64,000 nt of DNA, taken from assembly GCA_013376995.1 (NCBI GenBank), contig JACAAZ010000011.1:108457-172456 (forward strand). Reading direction: 5' to 3'. The notes below the pieces were generated by a model. That model did no database searches. It saw only the letters and a program-made list of their open reading frames with translations, and was not told the DNA's origin. This document shows positions 1 to 8,351 of this stretch, one piece after another; the stretch's first letter is position 1, and every line of letters starts with the position of its first letter. Source of the stretch: Bacteroidota bacterium (GTDB lineage Bacteria; Bacteroidota; Bacteroidia; Bacteroidales; UBA4417). The position numbers and the translations under genes were made by a program.

Positions 1-1176
1 AGAGAGGGTATGCAGGCAAAGGCCTACCCGGGTTGCCAGGTTCTGATAGCAGTAAATGGCAAGGTTATCTATTCAAAATCTTTTGGTTATCATGACTACA
101 GCAATAAGGAACCGGTACTGAATTCTGATATTTATGATCTTGCCAGTGTCACTAAGGTGGCAGCTACTACCCTGGCTGTAATGAAGTTACACGATGAACA
201 TAAAATAGATCCGAAAAAGCCTTTATCCCGCTATCTTCCTATGCTTGATAACAGCAACAAGAACAAAATAAGCGTACAGGAAGTGATGGCTCATCAGGCA
301 GGGCTTGTTGCCTGGATACCTTTTTACAAAAAGGCCATGGAAGGAGGAAAATGGGATTCTGCTATCTTTAGCAGGGTTGCTGATTCATCTTTTTCTCTTC
401 GAGTTGCTGAAAATCTTTATGTCCGTAAGGATTATCCGGCTTGGATGCTTGATTCCATTGTTCGCTCTCCGCTTTCTCCGAAGAAGGAATACAAATACAG
501 CGACCTGGGTTTCATCCTCATGCAGCAGGCTATAGAACACATCGCAGGAATGCCATTGGACCAATATGTTAAAAATGAGTTTTACAGTCCCATGGGGTTA
601 CCCACTCTGGGATTTCACCCCAGGGAAACATTTCCATTGAAAAGAATTATTCCGACTGAGAATGATACTGTATTCAGAAGGCAGGTGGTTCATGGTGATG
701 TGCATGATCCAGCAGCTGCTATGATGGGTGGCGTAGCGGGCCATGCGGGCCTGTTCGGGAATGCTACCGACCTGGCTGCTTTGTTCCAGATGCTCTTGCA
801 GCATGGGAATTATGGAGGCCAGCATTACCTGGATAGCTCAACTATAGAGGAATTTACATCGCGACAATTCCCAGGTAACCGAAGGGGATTAGGGTTCGAC
901 AAACCCCAGGATCCGGGTGAAGAAGGCCCTGCATGTGCTGATGCCTCCCCCAGAAGTTTCGGACACACAGGGTTTACCGGTACTTATGTATGGGCAGATC
1001 CTGATAACCAGATGATCCTTGTTTTCCTTTCGAATCGAGTAAACCCGGATGCCGAGGATAATAAACTTGTAAAACTGGGTACACGAACAAAAATTCAGCA
1101 AGTAGTCTATGATGCGATCCGGGAATCGAATAAACAGGTTAGCCCCGCGAGGAAACTTGTTAATTCGGCAGAATGA
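1..1176 (+). CDS. serine hydrolase, beta-lactamase class C/esterase fold (5'-truncated by window edge)
   Basis: A penicillin-binding-like serine hydrolase domain is visible. Counting from the ATG at base 10, the SxxK nucleophile motif is SVTK (46-49), the second motif is YSD (163-165) and the third is HTG (319-321), in the order and spacing of class C beta-lactamase-type enzymes. The frame is open to base 1 and there is no signal peptide at the first ATG, so the gene very probably begins outside the window. Bacteroidota often fuse this domain to the C-terminus of a GH3 beta-N-acetylglucosaminidase (NagZ-like) involved in peptidoglycan recycling; the missing N-terminus could be that, but this is inference. 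The C-terminus is intact and the stop codon runs directly into the heptamer repeat array. Confidence 0.85.
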   Translation, partial: REGMQAKAYPGCQVLIAVNGKVIYSKSFGYHDYSNKEPVLNSDIYDLASVTKVAATTLAVMKLHDEHKIDPKKPLSRYLPMLDNSNKNKISVQEVMAHQAGLVAWIPFYKKAMEGGKWDSAIFSRVADSSFSLRVAENLYVRKDYPAWMLDSIVRSPLSPKKEYKYSDLGFILMQQAIEHIAGMPLDQYVKNEFYSPMGLPTLGFHPRETFPLKRIIPTENDTVFRRQVVHGDVHDPAAAMMGGVAGHAGLFGNATDLAALFQMLLQHGNYGGQHYLDSSTIEEFTSRQFPGNRRGLGFDKPQDPGEEGPACADASPRSFGHTGFTGTYVWADPDNQMILVFLSNRVNPDAEDNKLVKLGTRTKIQQVVYDAIRESNKQVSPARKLVNSAE

Positions 1177-1181
1177 GGAGG

Positions 1182-1432
1182 TGGGAAGCTGGAAGCCGGA
1201 AGTCGGAAGTCGGAAGTCGGAAGCCGGAAGCCGGAAGTCGGAAGCCGGAAGCCGGAAGTCGGAAGTCGGAAGCCGGAAGCCGGAAGTGGGAAGCCGGAAG
1301 TGGGAAGCTGGAAGCCGGAAGTCGGAAGCCGGAAGTCGGAAGTCGGAAGCTGGAAGCCGGAAGCCGGAAGTGGGAAGTCGGAAGTCGGAAGCTGGAAGCC
1401 GGAAGCCGGAAGCCGGAAGTCGGAAATCGGAA
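1182..1432. repeat. heptanucleotide repeat array, unit GGAAGYN
   Basis: About 250 bp of back-to-back 7-mers of the form GGAAG followed by CC, TC, CT or TG. Because 7 is not a multiple of 3, the array is open in several frames and encodes a spurious 7-residue repeat (GSRKPEV-like) on the + strand and its mirror on the - strand; these reading frames are not counted as genes. It begins six bases after the hydrolase stop codon. A degenerate relative of the same array lies at 38790-38985. Confidence 0.9.
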
Positions 1433-1452
1433 ATACAAATGTAAATACCTAA

Positions 1453-1525
1453 CCTTTATAACGCCGAACCCTTATAACGCCGAACCCTTATAACGCCGAA
1501 CCCTTTTAACCCTAAACCCTTCGAA
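1453..1525. repeat. 16-nt tandem repeat, about 4.5 copies
   Basis: Four 16-nt units in a row plus a partial fifth. The middle two are identical (CCCTTATAACGCCGAA), the first differs by one or two bases, and the fourth and fifth are more degenerate. It follows the heptamer array after about 20 bp and fills much of the space before tpx. The rest of the 1177-1606 gap shows no gene. Confidence 0.85.
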
Positions 1526-1606
1526 CATATAACAATAATTTGAACAACAACAGATAATCCGCCTCTTGCGGAAAATTAAATTCACAACTATTAAATACGT
1601 TTTTGT

Positions 1607-2113
1607 ATGGCAACAGTAAAATTTAAAGGTAATCCAATTCACACAGTTGGTGAACTCCCGGTAGTTGGAAGTGCAGCACCAGATTTCACACTTGTTAAGA
1701 ATGATCTCAGCGAGGTTTCCGTCGTGGATCTTAAAGGCAAAAAAGTTGTTCTGAACATCTTCCCAAGCCTTGATACAGCCGTTTGCGCTGCATCCGTTAG
1801 AAGATTCAATGTTGAGGCGTCCAGGCTTCCAAATACAGCAGTTGTATGTATTTCTAAGGACCTTCCCTTTGCACACACACGTTTCTGCACCACTGAGGGA
1901 ATCGCGAATGTGATCTCCGCTTCCGAGTTCAGGAGTAACAATTTTGGTAAATCTTATGGCGTAATGCTGACGGATGGCCCTTTGCAGGGCCTGATGGCTC
2001 GTTCAGTCGTTGTGCTTGATGAAACCGGGAAAGTCATGTATAATGAGCTGGTTCCGGAGATCACCCAGGAGCCTGATTATGATTCAGCAATTAAGGCTAT
2101 CATGAGCAACTAG
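1607..2113 (+). CDS. tpx: thiol peroxidase (Tpx, atypical 2-Cys peroxiredoxin)
   Basis: The 168-aa protein reduces hydrogen peroxide and alkyl hydroperoxides with electrons from thioredoxin, in the cytoplasm. The peroxidatic cysteine is Cys60 in [12 protein letters not shown] and the resolving cysteine is Cys94 in the RFC motif, matching the spacing of Tpx enzymes. The length is typical and there is no signal peptide. The gene stands alone between a repeat-filled upstream region and tRNA-Leu. The -33 element of the tRNA promoter begins two bases after its stop codon. Confidence 0.97.
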   Translation: MATVKFKGNPIHTVGELPVVGSAAPDFTLVKNDLSEVSVVDLKGKKVVLNIFPSLDTAVCAASVRRFNVEASRLPNTAVVCISKDLPFAHTRFCTTEGIANVISASEFRSNNFGKSYGVMLTDGPLQGLMARSVVVLDETGKVMYNELVPEITQEPDYDSAIKAIMSN

Positions 2114-2114
2114 G

Positions 2115-2145
2115 TTTGCAGGTTTCAAAAAGAGGCGTATCTTTG
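2115..2145 (+). promoter_or_regulatory. Bacteroidota-type promoter of tRNA-Leu
   Basis: TTTG (2115-2118), 19 bases, then TATCTTTG (2138-2145) fits the -33 TTTG / -7 TAnnTTTG consensus of the primary Bacteroidota sigma factor exactly. Transcription should start near 2152, about 10 nt before the tRNA. Confidence 0.8.
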
Positions 2146-2162
2146 CACTGCTTTTTAAGCCC

Positions 2163-2244
2163 GCGGATGTGGCGTAATTGGTAGCCGCGCCAGACTTAGG
2201 ATCTGGTGCCGAGAGGCGTGGGGGTTCGAGTCCCTTCATCCGCA
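2163..2244 (+). tRNA. tRNA-Leu (anticodon UAG)
   Basis: The acceptor stem GCGGATG pairs with CATCCGC (2237-2243), with discriminator A at 2244. The anticodon loop CTTAGGA gives anticodon TAG, read as Leu (CUA/CUN codons). There is an extended variable arm, as expected of a class II tRNA, and a T-loop GGTTCGAGTCC. CCA is not encoded. The 3' end is repeated twice more downstream as part of a 137-bp tandem duplication. Confidence 0.93.
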
Positions 2245-2514
2245 CAAGACAAATGCCTGCATTCGCAGGCATTTGTTATTAAAGCGGATGAATGGACGAG
2301 AAGTTTATCCCGAACGGCATCAAAAGAAATAGTTTTGGAGTAAAAAGAGGACTGCCGATTCGGGGAGTCCCTTCATCCGCACAAGACAAATGCCTGCATT
2401 CGCAGGCATTTGTTATTAAAGCGGATGAATGGACGAGAAGTTTATCCCGAACGGCATCAAAAGAAATAGTTTTGGAGTAAAAAGAGGACTGCCGATTCGG
2501 GGAGTCCCTTCATC
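2228..2514. repeat. two exact 137-bp tandem repeats plus a 13-nt third start, reiterating the tRNA-Leu 3' end
   Basis: Unit 1 (2228-2364) and unit 2 (2365-2501) look identical base for base, followed by GAGTCCCTTCATC (2502-2514). Each unit begins with the last bases of the tRNA T-arm and acceptor stem, then carries a terminator-like hairpin. Next comes a segment opened by GCGGATGAA and closed by TTCATCCGC at the start of the next unit (2284-2292 with 2372-2380; 9 perfect pairs), like a tRNA acceptor stem. Apparent small reading frames across the units are not supported. From 2515 to 2806 I see no gene or clear signal. Confidence 0.92.
2251..2280 (+). terminator. hairpin terminator of tRNA-Leu (copy 1)
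   Basis: AAATGCCTGC (2251-2260), a 4-nt loop and GCAGGCATTT (2265-2274), then GTTATT. A perfect 10-bp stem. The identical second copy is at 2388-2417 because of the 137-bp duplication. Confidence 0.75.
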
Positions 2515-2806
2515 AGTTATAAGGTTTCCTGAACAACAACATTGCGTATCCTAACCGGAATAACCATTCCGGAATACATACCTGATTGCTTTTAGTTTGA
2601 AAAGTAGCTGGTGAAATGAACAAAATCTGCATTTTCTCTCTTTAAATGTGATAGAGAAATTAGAATATACACGATTAAAAAATGGTTGGGCAACTATGAA
2701 CCCCCACGCCTATTTGCAAAACTTTGTCTTAATAAATAAGCTAAAGTCTATTTCTCTGTTAAATATTCCTTCTGTCAAACACCAGCTTAGTCTGAATATA
2801 ATATAA

Positions 2807-3076
2807 ATGAAAATGAAGAATTGGAAAATCAGGCTGGGAATTTCGCTAATTATTCTGTCTGCTCTGTCATTTTTATCATTGCTGATAATCCCTTTTCTTA
2901 AAAGTGGATCCGGTATTAAGGTCACAATTTCAACCGTTTTGATAGTATTGGGGGAAGTCACTTTCTGGACAGGTGGGTTCCTACTTGGGAAAGAAATCCT
3001 GTCAAAATATAAATCATACCTGAATCCGGCGAACTGGTTTAAAAAGAAGCTGGATAAACAAGAACTCGAATCCTGA
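2807..3076 (+). CDS. small two-helix membrane protein ('transporter suffix domain'-like)
   Basis: An 89-aa protein with two hydrophobic segments (about 9-31 and 37-60) and a basic C-terminal tail (KKKLDKQ). The arrangement, with ILGKE-like GKEIL after the second helix, resembles small proteins annotated as transporter-suffix-domain proteins in several phyla, whose function is unknown. The family call comes from recall of similar sequences and is tentative. It is a single gene with no clear operon partner. Confidence 0.55.
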   Translation: MKMKNWKIRLGISLIILSALSFLSLLIIPFLKSGSGIKVTISTVLIVLGEVTFWTGGFLLGKEILSKYKSYLNPANWFKKKLDKQELES

Positions 3077-3217
3077 TCTCAAAATAACCTTTCGTTTATA
3101 ACTACTAAACAATTTGTAAATTGCTGAAATTTACCAGCTTTACTAATGGTGTTATGCCATCGAATTGCTGTATGTTGTTTGTTAAGTTCATTTATTTTAA
3201 ATCTATATATAAGCAAT

Positions 3218-5308
3218 ATGCACAGAATGTATCTGTTTGCCTTTTTATTCTTTCCAATTATCAATTTGTATTCCCAGGATTATAAACCTGTTCCGACCCG
3301 GACCAGTCCGGTAACTGATACCTTTTTTTGCCGATACAAGGTTGTTGACCAGTATCGATGGCTTGAAAACACTCAAAGTCCGGAAGTAATTGATTGGGTC
3401 GATCAGCAAAACAAGGCATCTTCAAAATATCTGGAAAGGGCTTGCCGAAGGACAGAATCCTTTGATCTCATTAACCACTATGCCTATACCAGGTATGATA
3501 ACCCACAAAAGCTGGGAAAGTACTATTTTACAAATGCTTACTATAATGACCACGGTGGTTCGGCTATTTTCTTTCAAACTAAACTGGATGCAAACCCGGA
3601 AATACTGGTCGATCCAATGGAGATTTCAACCCGTGATAAGATACGGATAGGCTCCTATTCTTTATCGAAGGATTCAAAGCTGCTGGCATTCCAGTTCAGC
3701 CGGAATGGCAGTGACTGGCAGGAGGCAATGGTTGTTACCATGTCAATGGGTAAATTTAAAAACGACCATCTTACCGGTTTAAAGTTTTCGCACCTGGCAT
3801 GGAAAGATGATGGCTTTTTTTATACTACTCATTCACAGGATGGAAAATTTGGGGAAACATATGGCCCCAAGGTGTTCTATCATAAAATCGGGAGTACCCA
3901 GGAAGATGATCACCTTGTTTTTGGAAGACCATATAGCCCCGGAGTGACCATCGATTATCTGACTTCCAGCGATGAACGTTTTTTTATACTGAAGGAAAGA
4001 AATGAAACTAAAGGTATTATAAACGTTTTCTATATTGATTATCAGTCAGGATCAGATTCGCTTAAGCCATTGATCCAGAATATGAAGAAATTCAATCTCG
4101 ATTTCCTGGATTCACACGATGGGAAGCTGATAGCTACTGCATACTCTGCTAAAACCAACCGAAGCATTGTAGAGATCAATCCGGCAGATCCATATCACTG
4201 GAGAGGGATTGGAGATGAATTCTCTGACGCAGTACTCCAGGATGTTATTCCTTTCGCAGACAGGTTGGTAGCAGTTTATAATGCAAACCAACACCCCAAT
4301 ATTATAGTAATGGATTATAAAGGAGGTGTACTTTATAAGAATGAAATGCCGGTTGCAACTTCCGTTGGAGGTTTCAGTGGTGATCCCGCTGATGAGGAGC
4401 TGTTATATTATTTTACATCCTATACTGTCCCCCCGATTGTATATAAATTCAATATCAAAACTTTTAAGAATGAACTCACTCAACAAACTTCTGTTACATT
4501 CGATTACCGCGATATTGAATACAAGGAGTTGGAATATCCATCATCTGATGGAGTGATGGTTCCTATTGTACTGGTTTATAAAAAAGGCCTGGTCCTGGAT
4601 GGAAACCATCCGGCTATTCTAAATGCATATGGTGGCTTTGGGATTATATCCCAGCCTTCATTTGACCCGGGTATTGTATATTTTGTCATACAGGGTGGCG
4701 TATATGCGTTTGCAAATATCCGGGGTGGGGGAGATAAGGGTATTAAATGGGCATTGGATGGCCGGGGTGACAACAAGCAAAATTCTTTTGACGATTTTAT
4801 AGCTGCAGCACAATACCTGCTTGAAAACAAGTATACTTCCAGATCAAAGCTCGCGGCCACCGGGGCTTCAAATGGAGGATTGGTAGTTGCTGCTTCAGCT
4901 ATCCAACGTCCAGATCTTTTCAAAGCTGTTGTTCCTGTGGTGGCTCCCCTGGATATGCTTCGTTTTGAAAAATTTACCATCGGTCACTGGCACACGGATG
5001 AGTATGGAACGGTAAAAGATAGCAGCAGTTTTAAAAAGCTTCTTGCATATTCACCCTATCAAAATATTGAGGATAACATAAACTATCCTTCAATGCTGGT
5101 TATAACCTCCGAAAATGATGACCGGGTTCCTCCTCTTAATTCTTTCAAATTTGTGGCAAGGCTGCAGAACAGGGTATCGCAGGTAAACCCTGTCTTTCTC
5201 AAGACTGAAATGAATGCAGGCCATAACGGGGCCTCAACCTTATTTAATTCTGTTCAATCAAAAGCATATATCTACGGCTTTATAATGAATGAACTGACAA
5301 ATAAATAG
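3218..5308 (+). CDS. prolyl oligopeptidase family serine peptidase (S9A)
   Basis: This serine peptidase cleaves short peptides after proline and is probably exported. From the ATG at 3218 the protein is 696 aa and starts with a signal peptide (MHRMYLFAFLFFPIINLYSQ). An N-terminal beta-propeller (about 60-430) is followed by an alpha/beta-hydrolase domain. The catalytic triad is visible as Ser551 in GASNGG, Asp635 in DDRVPP and His669 in AGHNG, very near the spacing of porcine prolyl oligopeptidase. The frame extends upstream to 3146, but that extension would bury the signal peptide, so 3218 is preferred (3227 is possible). The domain order and length are complete. Confidence 0.93.
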   Translation: MHRMYLFAFLFFPIINLYSQDYKPVPTRTSPVTDTFFCRYKVVDQYRWLENTQSPEVIDWVDQQNKASSKYLERACRRTESFDLINHYAYTRYDNPQKLGKYYFTNAYYNDHGGSAIFFQTKLDANPEILVDPMEISTRDKIRIGSYSLSKDSKLLAFQFSRNGSDWQEAMVVTMSMGKFKNDHLTGLKFSHLAWKDDGFFYTTHSQDGKFGETYGPKVFYHKIGSTQEDDHLVFGRPYSPGVTIDYLTSSDERFFILKERNETKGIINVFYIDYQSGSDSLKPLIQNMKKFNLDFLDSHDGKLIATAYSAKTNRSIVEINPADPYHWRGIGDEFSDAVLQDVIPFADRLVAVYNANQHPNIIVMDYKGGVLYKNEMPVATSVGGFSGDPADEELLYYFTSYTVPPIVYKFNIKTFKNELTQQTSVTFDYRDIEYKELEYPSSDGVMVPIVLVYKKGLVLDGNHPAILNAYGGFGIISQPSFDPGIVYFVIQGGVYAFANIRGGGDKGIKWALDGRGDNKQNSFDDFIAAAQYLLENKYTSRSKLAATGASNGGLVVAASAIQRPDLFKAVVPVVAPLDMLRFEKFTIGHWHTDEYGTVKDSSSFKKLLAYSPYQNIEDNINYPSMLVITSENDDRVPPLNSFKFVARLQNRVSQVNPVFLKTEMNAGHNGASTLFNSVQSKAYIYGFIMNELTNK

Positions 5309-5417
5309 ATCTGAAATTCTATATGGATCATCATCTTTTTATGGTTAACCTTTTCTTTCAATATACTTAAATGGAAAGATTCCAAATTAGCTTGAAATGA
5401 GATTATCCATTCTGTAG

Positions 5418-5433
5418 TTCGTATTTTTGCGAA
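5418..5433 (+). promoter_or_regulatory. candidate ArsR operator upstream of arsR
   Basis: The 16-mer TTCGTATTTTTGCGAA is nearly the same as TTCGTAATTTTACGAA at 9081-9096 upstream of the first arsenate reductase gene. Both are dyads with TTCG/CGAA ends. This copy overlaps a -7-like TATTTTTG (5422-5429), where a repressor would block RNA polymerase, and lies 15 nt before the arsR start. Confidence 0.65.
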
Positions 5434-5448
5434 ATACTAAATAGTCTT

Positions 5449-5772
5449 ATGAAAATTCCTTATTCAGAAGATCAGGTCAAACTAGCCCGTTTTGCAAAAG
5501 CTATGGGGCATCCTGCAAGGATTAAGATTCTTGAGATCCTGTCAAATCAGGAATGTTGCTATAGTGGTAACATTGCGGAAGAATTTCCTATTGCTTTATC
5601 AACTTTATCACAGCACCTGAAAGAATTAAAGAAATCAGGATTGATCCAGGGAGAGATTAACCCTCCGCGGATTAAATACTGCATCAACGAAGACAACTGG
5701 AAAGTTGCCAAGAAATTGTTTGATGCATTCCTGGTGGATAAATTGAATCAAAGCGAAGATTGTACTAGTTAA
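5449..5772 (+). CDS. arsR: ArsR/SmtB-family transcriptional repressor
   Basis: A 107-aa winged-helix regulator. The core helix-turn-helix (about 48-66, ALSTLSQHLKELKKSGL) is typical of ArsR proteins. Cys36-Cys37 (QECCYSGN) are at the end of the alpha helix before the recognition region and could bind As(III), although the pattern differs from the CVC motif of E. coli ArsR. It is the first gene of a run that overlaps the rhodanese gene by one base. The palindrome upstream of it recurs before arsC, so it probably represses itself and the reductase genes. The arsenic role is inferred mainly from the downstream arsC and ACR3 genes. Confidence 0.9.
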   Translation: MKIPYSEDQVKLARFAKAMGHPARIKILEILSNQECCYSGNIAEEFPIALSTLSQHLKELKKSGLIQGEINPPRIKYCINEDNWKVAKKLFDAFLVDKLNQSEDCTS

Positions 5773-6191
5773 TGCTAATTTGCATGAAAGAACATTTTAA
5801 GAATCTGGGGTTTGTCATTGAAGGTATGTTACACCTCACTGGGAGACAGGCATTGCAATGTCTTGAAGAAGGAGCAGTATTGGTGGATATCAGGGAAGAC
5901 TTCGAATTAGCCATCAAGGATTTCCTTGTGGATGAATACATTCGTTGTCCATTCAGCGAATTCGATCAGAATTTCGATTTGCTGCCAAAGGACCGGGCTC
6001 TCATCCTGGCTGATTGTGTAGGGATTTCAAGTAAGAAAGCAATGCAAAAACTTCATGATAATGGGTATTCAATGATAGCCAACCTGGCAGGCGGAATTGC
6101 TGACTGGGAAAAGGATGGACTGCCTATGAACAAGGATATAGAATCAATGAATGGTCAGTGCCCTTGTATGATCAAGTCCAGGAAATCATAA
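5772..6191 (+). CDS. rhodanese-like sulfurtransferase domain protein
   Basis: A 139-aa single-domain rhodanese. The active-site loop is ADCVGISSKKA with the persulfide-carrying Cys82, preceded by the VDIRE motif (38-42) and followed by the NLAGGIADW signature (104-112). The C-terminal CPC (130-132) adds a second thiol pair not needed for the fold. The start ATG overlaps the arsR stop (TAATG), which shows translational coupling; a start at 5784 is also possible. In this context it may supply persulfide or handle thiolated arsenic, but that is inference. Confidence 0.85.
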   Translation: MLICMKEHFKNLGFVIEGMLHLTGRQALQCLEEGAVLVDIREDFELAIKDFLVDEYIRCPFSEFDQNFDLLPKDRALILADCVGISSKKAMQKLHDNGYSMIANLAGGIADWEKDGLPMNKDIESMNGQCPCMIKSRKS

Positions 6192-6375
6192 ATCATAATA
6201 TCCTGCTATTATCATGAGATTCGACATGATGGATTATTGGTTTCAGTTTTTTAAATCCCTGAGGTGCAATATCTTCTAATTCGAAAATCATATTGCTGGT
6301 TTTTTGGAAAATCAATTTATTAATTCAAATCTGTTTTCGATACTGTCACCGAACTATAACCTTTAAAAAATACCA

Positions 6376-7122
6376 ATGAAAAAAGAATTTGTACGGGTCA
6401 TCGCTACCACTGTGTTGATAATGGTTGCATGTTTTGTAATGGCTCAAACTAAAGTGAAGATTGATAAATCAGGTTCAAAAGGAAATGTTGTTTTCCTAGT
6501 GGTGACCGAAGGAAGCAAACAATTGCCTGAGGCTACTAATATGGCAATTAAAACGCAAAGAAAGTACCCTAAATCAGAAGTGATTGCCATGGACAGGACT
6601 GATAAAGCGAATTCAACCTTGGTAACAAAATATGGCCTGGCCGGTGCACCGCTTCCAATTATCCTTGTTATTGCAACTAACGGAGTTGTGGCAGGTGGTT
6701 TACAGTTAAGTGAGGCAACTCCAGAGGACCTGCTTGACCTGGTACCAACTAAAAGACAGGCAGCTGCATTGCTGGCATTCAGTGAAAACAAGCCAGCCTT
6801 CATTGTGCTCTATAAAAAGAACATGAAAGACAAACTAAAAGTCGTGGAAGAATGCAATAAAGCTGCTGCTGGCCTGGGAGGAAAAGCTGTAGTCGTTGAA
6901 GTGGATCTTGATGATAAGTCAGAGACGGGCTTTATGAGTTTGCTCAAACCTGACATGAAAGCAACTACCACCCATGTACTGGTCTTCAATGCAAAAGGTC
7001 AGTTTACGGATGAGCATAAATCACCTGTACAATCAGCAATCCTGATTGCATCTTCCAAAAAAGTGGTAAAAAGCAGTTGTGCTCCGGGGGCTTGTGGTAG
7101 TGGTGGTTGTGGTAAAAAATAA
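6376..7122 (+). CDS. secreted thioredoxin-like protein with cysteine-rich tail, unknown function
   Basis: A 248-aa protein with a signal peptide (about 1-23, ending VMAQ). Two similar alpha/beta halves each begin with a hydrophobic strand (NVVFLVVTEGS and PAFIVLYKKN); the first has a GAPLPIIL loop that recalls the cis-proline loop of thioredoxin folds. There is no CXXC. The only thiol cluster is at the extreme C-terminus: Cys235, Cys240 and Cys245 in a Gly-rich tail. It sits 184 bp after the rhodanese gene and 11 bp before the permease gene, so it probably works with the ABC pair in the periplasm. I do not recognise a named family; the two-domain thioredoxin-like reading is tentative. Confidence 0.7.
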   Translation: MKKEFVRVIATTVLIMVACFVMAQTKVKIDKSGSKGNVVFLVVTEGSKQLPEATNMAIKTQRKYPKSEVIAMDRTDKANSTLVTKYGLAGAPLPIILVIATNGVVAGGLQLSEATPEDLLDLVPTKRQAAALLAFSENKPAFIVLYKKNMKDKLKVVEECNKAAAGLGGKAVVVEVDLDDKSETGFMSLLKPDMKATTTHVLVFNAKGQFTDEHKSPVQSAILIASSKKVVKSSCAPGACGSGGCGKK

Positions 7123-7133
7123 AATTGGGGGAT

Positions 7134-8351
7134 ATGAACTTATTAAAATTAGTCTGGCTTGAACTTGGCCAACGCAAAACGCAGTTGATATCAGGTATTA
7201 TAGCAATAACTCTTGGGATTGGTGTAATAGTAGCGATTCGCTCAATTTCTGTAGTTTCAGAAAAAGCTGTAGCAATTAACCTCGATAACCTTGGAGCAAA
7301 TATCCTTGTTCTTCCGCAGGGAGCCAGTGTGGATAACTATTATGCAGCAGATATTGACGCTCCAACTTTCCCGGAAGAATATGTGGAAAGAATTGCTACT
7401 TCAGACCTTACAGGAGTCGACAATATGTCACCAAAATTGACCCGCAGGATTGACATAAACGGACAAAAATTAGTTCTAACCGGGATTCTCCCTAAAAATG
7501 AACTTGCATCAAAGCCTATTTGGCAGAATTCCGGGTTATTTGGTGCAGATTTGAAAGCTTCGTGCGGATCAAATCCATCGAATGCCACATTGGGCTATAA
7601 AGATGAGAAACTCCAGCGGAAATCTATAGATTCGCTGGGGCTTACAGATTGCCTGATTGGGTCTGTGGCTGCAAGCAGGTTGAAACTTGAGGAAGGAGAT
7701 ATTCTAAAGATTTCCGGGACAGGGTTAAAAGTTGCCAGGGTACTTGGTGAGACTGGAACTGTAGATGATGACAGGGTTTTCGCCCATCTTCATACTGTAC
7801 AGGTTATTTTGGGAATAAAGGACCAGGTTAGTGCCATTGAAATAATGGGCTGTTGTAATGCTATTTCAGAAGGGTTACTCAGTAAACTGCGCAATATTTT
7901 GCCAGATACAAAGGTGACAACCATCGGCCAAATTGTATCCACTCAGATCAAAACAAACAAACTGATGAACCAGGTATCTTTGATCATGCTGATAATTATT
8001 GTATTTGTCGGGGGAATATCGATTGGGAATTATATGTGGGCAAATGTTAATGAGCGGAAAAGAGAAATCGGCATCTTACGCATGATTGGTTACTCCAAGT
8101 CATCAATCTATGCTTTGCTTATGCTTAAGGCGACTATTATGGGTTTTGTTGGAGGGGTAATTGGGTTCCTGGCCGGTGTTTTGATTGCATGGTTCCTAGG
8201 GCCATACATTGCCGGGATAAACATAGCACCGATACCCATACTTTTATTGTGGTCTATACTGATCTCAATATTCATTTCTTTGGCTGGATCAATACTGCCA
8301 GCATGGTTTGCAGCTCGTTTCGAACCCTTCACCAATATGCAGGAAGTATGA
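7134..8351 (+). CDS. MacB/FtsX-type ABC transporter permease with extracytoplasmic cysteines
   Basis: A 405-aa inner-membrane protein: one N-terminal transmembrane helix (about 17-38), a large periplasmic domain, then three helices at about 280-400, the topology of MacB/LolC/FtsX proteins. The periplasmic domain contains Cys144, Cys173 and an adjacent pair Cys240-Cys241 (IMGCCNA), unusual for generic MacB permeases. The ATG at 7134 is preferred over a TTG three codons upstream. The stop overlaps the start of the ATPase gene (ATGA), so the two subunits are translationally coupled. Placement in an arsenic cluster suggests export of a thiol- or metalloid-linked substrate; this is inference. Confidence 0.85.
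   Translation: MNLLKLVWLELGQRKTQLISGIIAITLGIGVIVAIRSISVVSEKAVAINLDNLGANILVLPQGASVDNYYAADIDAPTFPEEYVERIATSDLTGVDNMSPKLTRRIDINGQKLVLTGILPKNELASKPIWQNSGLFGADLKASCGSNPSNATLGYKDEKLQRKSIDSLGLTDCLIGSVAASRLKLEEGDILKISGTGLKVARVLGETGTVDDDRVFAHLHTVQVILGIKDQVSAIEIMGCCNAISEGLLSKLRNILPDTKVTTIGQIVSTQIKTNKLMNQVSLIMLIIIVFVGGISIGNYMWANVNERKREIGILRMIGYSKSSIYALLMLKATIMGFVGGVIGFLAGVLIAWFLGPYIAGINIAPIPILLLWSILISIFISLAGSILPAWFAARFEPFTNMQEV

Noticed and set aside
1182..1432. CRISPR array
   Set aside because: No spacers; direct 7-mers without unique interspersed sequence and no cas genes.
1109..1493. Reading frames on both strands through the GGAAGYN array encoding 7-residue repeats
   Set aside because: A 7-nt repeat without stop words is open in many frames by construction; no signal, start context or conservation.
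2292..2480. 62-aa frame across the 137-bp duplication
   Set aside because: It reads through the terminator hairpin and repeats itself because of the duplication.
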